This document shows, piece after piece, positions 60,898-64,000 of a stretch of 64,000 bases of DNA. This stretch comes from Streptosporangium violaceochromogenes (GTDB lineage: Bacteria > Actinomycetota > Actinomycetes > Streptosporangiales > Streptosporangiaceae). The position numbers and the translations under genes were made by a program. The notes under the pieces were generated by a model, which worked only from the letters and a program-made list of their open reading frames with translations, had not been told where the DNA came from and made no database searches. Each line of letters starts with the position of its first letter. The stretch's first letter is position 1. The DNA lies in contig NZ_BNBB01000015.1 of the NCBI RefSeq assembly GCF_014654615.1, positions 1 to 64,000 on the forward strand. The letters run 5' to 3'.

Positions 60898-62790
60898 GTG
60901 GAAATCGAGCGTCACGAATACGACGTCGTCGTCATCGGCGCCGGCGGTGCGGGACTGCGGGCGGCCATCGAGTCCCGCCAGCAGGGCAAGCGGACCGCGA
61001 TCGTCTGCAAGTCACTGTTCGGCAAGGCCCACACGGTCATGGCCGAGGGCGGCGCCGCCGCGGCCATGGGCAACGTCAACAGCAGCGACAACTGGATGGT
61101 GCACTTCCGGGACACCATGCGGGGCGGCAAGTTCCTCAACAACTGGCGGATGGCCGAGCTGCACGCCAAGGAGGCCCCCGACCGCGTCTGGGAGCTGGAG
61201 GCGTGGGGCGCCCTGTTCGACCGCACCAAGGACGGCAAGATCAGCCAGCGCAACTTCGGCGGGCACGAGTACCCTCGGCTGGCCCACGTCGGTGACCGTA
61301 CCGGCCTGGAGCTGATCCGCACGCTCCAGCAGCGCGTGGTGGCCCTCCAGCAGGAGGACGAGAAGCTGCACGGCGACGCCGAGGCCTACATCAAGGTCTT
61401 CCAGGAGTGCACGGTGACCCGCCTGCTGAAGGACGGCGACGCCGTCTCCGGGGCCTTCGGCTACTGGCGGGAGAACGGCAGGTTCGTCGTCTTCGACGCC
61501 CCCGCGGTCGTGCTGGCCACCGGCGGCATCGGCAAGTCCTACGTGGTGACCTCCAACTCCTGGGAGTACACCGGGGACGGCCACGCGCTGGCACTGCTCG
61601 CCGGGGCGAAGCTGATCAACATGGAGTTCATCCAGTTCCACCCCACCGGGATGGTCTGGCCTCCGTCGGTCCGCGGCATCCTCGTCACCGAGTCCGTCCG
61701 GGGTGACGGCGGGGTGCTGAGGAACTCCGAGGGCAGGCGCTTCATGTTCGACTACATCCCCGACGTGTTCAAGGACAAGTACGCCACCACCGAGGAGGAG
61801 GGCGACCGCTGGTACACCGACCAGGCCAACAACCGCCGTCCCCCGGAGCTGCTGCCCCGTGACGAGGTCGCCCGCGCCATCAACGCCGAGGTGAAGGCCG
61901 GCCGGGGCTCGCCCCAGGGCGGCGTCTACCTGGACGTCTCCACCCGGCTGCCCGCCGCCGAGATCATCAAGCGGCTGCCGTCGATGCACCACCAGTTCAA
62001 GGAGCTGGCCGACGTCGACATCACCCAGGAGCCGATGCAGGTCGGCCCGACCTGCCACTACATCATGGGCGGTGTCGAGGTCGACGCCGACACCGGCCAG
62101 GCGTGCGTTCCCGGCCTGTTCGCCGCCGGCGAGGTCTCCGGCGGCATGCACGGCTCCAACCGCCTGGGCGGCAACTCGCTGTCGGACCTGCTGGTGTTCG
62201 GCCGCCGCGCCGGCGCCGGGGCCGCCGCGTACCTGGACGGGCTGCCGTCCCGGCCGAGGTCCTCGGAGGAGGCCGTGGCCGCCGCCGAGGCCGAGGCGCT
62301 GGCCCCGCTGCGGCGCGCGGGTGAGAACCCCTACTCGGTCCACCACGAGCTGCAGCGGACGATGAACGAGCTCGTGGGGATCATCCGCAGATCCGGGGAG
62401 ATCACCGAGGCCCTGGAGGCGGTGGAGAAGCTCAAGGAGCGGGCCCAGGGGGTCGGCGCGACCGGCGGCCGGATCTACAACCCCGGCTGGCATCTCTCCC
62501 TGGACCTGCGCAACATGCTCCTGGTCTCCGAGTGCGTGGCCAAGGCCGCCCTGCTCCGCGAGGAGAGCAGGGGCGGTCACACCCGCGACGACTTCCCGGG
62601 CATGTCGGCCGAGTGGCGACGCAGGATATTGCGCTGTTCCCTCTCCGGGGACGCCTCGGGCGTTACCGTCGAAGAGAAGGCACAGCCTCCGATGCGTGAC
62701 GATCTCATCACCCTGTTCGACCGTGCCGAGCTGGCGAAGTACATCACCGAGGAAGAGCTGGCCGACTTCGACGCGTTGGTCAAGGAGTAG
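60898..62790 (+). CDS. sdhA: Succinate dehydrogenase / fumarate reductase flavoprotein subunit (Sdh1-like)
   Basis: The 630-aa protein has the dinucleotide fold [20 protein letters not shown], the covalent-FAD His in GKAHTVMAEGGAAAAMGN, and catalytic elements MEFIQFHPTGMVWPPSVRG, HYIMGGVEVDADTG and SGGMHGSNRLGGNSL. It is clearly different from the flavoprotein at 52695-54620 and resembles Rv0248c. It starts with GTG 9 bp after the membrane-subunit gene. It should couple succinate oxidation to quinone reduction together with the two flanking subunits. Confidence 0.93.
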   Translation: MEIERHEYDVVVIGAGGAGLRAAIESRQQGKRTAIVCKSLFGKAHTVMAEGGAAAAMGNVNSSDNWMVHFRDTMRGGKFLNNWRMAELHAKEAPDRVWELEAWGALFDRTKDGKISQRNFGGHEYPRLAHVGDRTGLELIRTLQQRVVALQQEDEKLHGDAEAYIKVFQECTVTRLLKDGDAVSGAFGYWRENGRFVVFDAPAVVLATGGIGKSYVVTSNSWEYTGDGHALALLAGAKLINMEFIQFHPTGMVWPPSVRGILVTESVRGDGGVLRNSEGRRFMFDYIPDVFKDKYATTEEEGDRWYTDQANNRRPPELLPRDEVARAINAEVKAGRGSPQGGVYLDVSTRLPAAEIIKRLPSMHHQFKELADVDITQEPMQVGPTCHYIMGGVEVDADTGQACVPGLFAAGEVSGGMHGSNRLGGNSLSDLLVFGRRAGAGAAAYLDGLPSRPRSSEEAVAAAEAEALAPLRRAGENPYSVHHELQRTMNELVGIIRRSGEITEALEAVEKLKERAQGVGATGGRIYNPGWHLSLDLRNMLLVSECVAKAALLREESRGGHTRDDFPGMSAEWRRRILRCSLSGDASGVTVEEKAQPPMRDDLITLFDRAELAKYITEEELADFDALVKE

Positions 62791-62796
62791 GTAGCC

Positions 62797-63558
62797 ATGA
62801 GTTACAAGGCGAAGTTCCGCGTGTGGCGCGGTGAGGGCGGCGAGGGCAGGCTTGAGGACTTCACCGTCGAGGTGAACGAGGGCGAGGTCGTCCTCGACAT
62901 CATCCACAGGCTCCAGGCCACGCAGGCCCCCGACCTCGCGGTCCGCTGGAACTGTAAGGCCGGCAAGTGCGGCTCGTGCTCCATGGAGATCAACGGCAGG
63001 CCGAGACTCGGCTGTATGACCCGGATGTCCACGTTCACGGAGGACGAGACGATCACCGTGACGCCCATGCGGACGTTCCCGGTGATCAAGGACCTGGTCA
63101 CCGACGTGTCGTTCAACTACGAGAAGGCGCGTCAGATCCCGTCCTTCACACCTCCGGCCGGCGTGAACCCGGGCGAGTACCGCATGGAGCAGATCGACGT
63201 CGAGCGGTCTCAGGAGTTCCGCAAGTGCATCGAGTGCTTCATGTGCAACAACGTCTGCCACGTGATCCGTGACCACGAGGAGAACAAGCCCGGTTTCGCC
63301 GGCCCGCGCTTCCTGATGCGGATCGCCGAGCTGGACATGCACCCCTACGACGTGGCCGACCGCAAGGACGCCGCGCAGGACGAGCACGGCCTCGGCTACT
63401 GCAACATCACCAAGTGCTGCACCGAGGTCTGCCCCGAGCACATCAAGATCACCGACAACGCCCTGATCCCGATGAAGGAGCGTGTGGTCGACCGCCGCTA
63501 CGACCCGCTGGTCTGGCTGGGCAACAAGATCTTCAAGCGCTCCACCGCGAAGAGCTGA
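62797..63558 (+). CDS. sdhB: Succinate dehydrogenase iron-sulfur subunit (Sdh1-like)
   Basis: The 253-aa protein carries the [2Fe-2S] ligands in WNCKAGKCGSCSMEING with the last Cys in RLGCMTR. The 4Fe and 3Fe ligands are in CIECFMCNNVCHVI and CNITKCCTEVCPEHIKIT. It begins 6 bp after the flavoprotein stop, the last gene of the operon, and a 20-bp hairpin follows. It carries electrons from FAD to the membrane subunit. Confidence 0.93.
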   Translation: MSYKAKFRVWRGEGGEGRLEDFTVEVNEGEVVLDIIHRLQATQAPDLAVRWNCKAGKCGSCSMEINGRPRLGCMTRMSTFTEDETITVTPMRTFPVIKDLVTDVSFNYEKARQIPSFTPPAGVNPGEYRMEQIDVERSQEFRKCIECFMCNNVCHVIRDHEENKPGFAGPRFLMRIAELDMHPYDVADRKDAAQDEHGLGYCNITKCCTEVCPEHIKITDNALIPMKERVVDRRYDPLVWLGNKIFKRSTAKS

Positions 63559-63564
63559 CCCCCC

Positions 63565-63606
63565 GCGACGGCGCCGGTCACGGATCTCCGTGACCGGCGC
63601 CGTCGC
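63565..63606 (+). terminator. Terminator of the Sdh1-like operon
   Basis: A perfect 20-bp inverted repeat (63565-63584 and 63587-63606) lies 6 bp after the sdhB stop. Confidence 0.8.
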
Positions 63607-63762
63607 GTTCACCGCTCTCGCGAAACACGCCCCCGAAGGGGCGTTCGCCCGAAAGCCGTCTTGGGGCCCTGGAAATCGCGGACGCGGCCGGGCCGGGAAC
63701 AGACGGGAGCACTCCCCAACGCCGGGGACATTCGGCAACACCGGCAAACAGCGGCAGCACCG

Positions 63763-63795
63763 GGGACGCCGGAAACACAGGGACGCCGGAAACAC
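63763..63795. repeat. Two tandem copies of a 17-bp unit
   Basis: GGGACGCCGGAAACAC occurs at 63763-63778 and 63780-63795. Looser CCGG-N-AACA variants precede it from about 63720. The region 63607-63826 holds no gene that can be supported. Confidence 0.5.
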
Positions 63796-63826
63796 GGAAA
63801 AAGCGGTCCGGGCGTGGCGGAAAAGG

Positions 63827-64000
63827 CTAGGACGAGCGGCGGAAAAGGCCGCCGCGACCGCGCCCGTCCTCCTCCCCCCGCCCCGGCAGGGGGTAGACCG
63901 CCGTCCCGGTGTCGTCAGGGGAGTTCCCGGCCCCCGGCGCCTGCCCGTCCCCGCCGGTCGCCGACGACTCCCGCGAGAACGGCGCCGGAAACTCCCCGGC
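63827..64000 (-). CDS. C-terminal end of an unknown hydrophilic protein (partial)
   Basis: A minus-strand frame enters from the right edge and ends with TAG at 63827-63829. Fifty-seven codons are visible, reading ...EFPAPFSRESSATGGDG... and ending GRGRGGLFRRSS. It is rich in Gly, Pro, Asp and Arg and looks like a disordered C-terminal tail. The product cannot be named. Convergence with the Sdh1-like operon fits the terminator between them. Confidence 0.5.
   Translation of the reverse strand, partial: AGEFPAPFSRESSATGGDGQAPGAGNSPDDTGTAVYPLPGRGEEDGRGRGGLFRRSS

Noticed and set aside
61012..63795. Long minus-strand open frame across the Sdh1-like operon
   Set aside because: It is antisense to two confident iron-sulfur/flavoprotein genes and reads as Val/Gly/His/Leu-rich shadow sequence.

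Overview
This 64 kb window is chromosomal DNA from a very GC-rich, filamentous-type actinomycete. The evidence is third-position GC bias, frequent GTG starts, a mycothiol gene (MshB), an actinobacterial SigE/RseA/HtrA/TatB locus, a DUF3117 micro-gene and PadR/ClpN-type regulators. The gene set fits Streptosporangiaceae or relatives, but that family-level placement is inference. No rRNA, tRNA, CRISPR array, complete IS element or prophage was recognised.

Layout. 1-3.4 kb: the tail of an unknown gene, a small secreted protein and a secreted M9 collagenase. 3.7-21.2 kb: a conserved housekeeping block whose order resembles the Mycobacterium tuberculosis Rv1201-Rv1229 region plus Rv1177-Rv1178. 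It holds mrp, tatB, htrA, an RseB-like protein, rseA, sigE, an O-methyltransferase, pepA, a DUF3117 protein, tag, a DivIVA-domain protein, a folP-like relic, two LOG-family genes, dapE, dapD, a lysozyme-fold protein, a DUF4178 protein, dapC and fdxA. The envelope-stress regulon (sigE operon) and the lysine/diaminopimelate branch (dapC, dapD, dapE) are therefore close together. 21.3-23.6 kb: an SH3-like mini-protein, an orphan solute-binding lipoprotein and a methyltransferase.

23.7-29.8 kb is the most unusual part. Two paralogous proteins carry sigma-region-4-like and winged-helix DNA-binding segments. They flank an SF1 UvrD-type helicase with a RelE/ParE-like N-terminus, and all three lie in one tight transcription unit. 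This is the best candidate for an undescribed system. It is followed by a cysteinyl-tRNA synthetase paralogue without a KMSKS motif.

31-42.8 kb: a GNAT acetyltransferase, a penicillin-acylase-family hydrolase, a small HExxH membrane protein, mshB with a GT-C glycosyltransferase, an S9 peptidase, a secreted REPG-repeat protein, and a PadR regulator with its membrane partner. 42.9-51.7 kb: a heterodimeric ABC exporter whose two ATPase domains have decayed in complementary ways, an acyltransferase with an alpha/beta hydrolase, a NarL-type two-component pair, a decayed partial copy of the exporter gene, and an HTH-ClpN pair behind a large palindromic operator. 51.8-63.6 kb: two different succinate dehydrogenases. 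One is a type-B sdhCAB operon divergent from a LysR regulator; the other is a mycobacterial Sdh1-like operon. Between them lies a PP2C phosphatase / histidine kinase / Rcp1-type receiver signalling cassette. The window ends in the 3' part of a minus-strand gene.

Starts were chosen from Shine-Dalgarno spacing and family length. Domain calls come from reading the translations by eye, without database searches.
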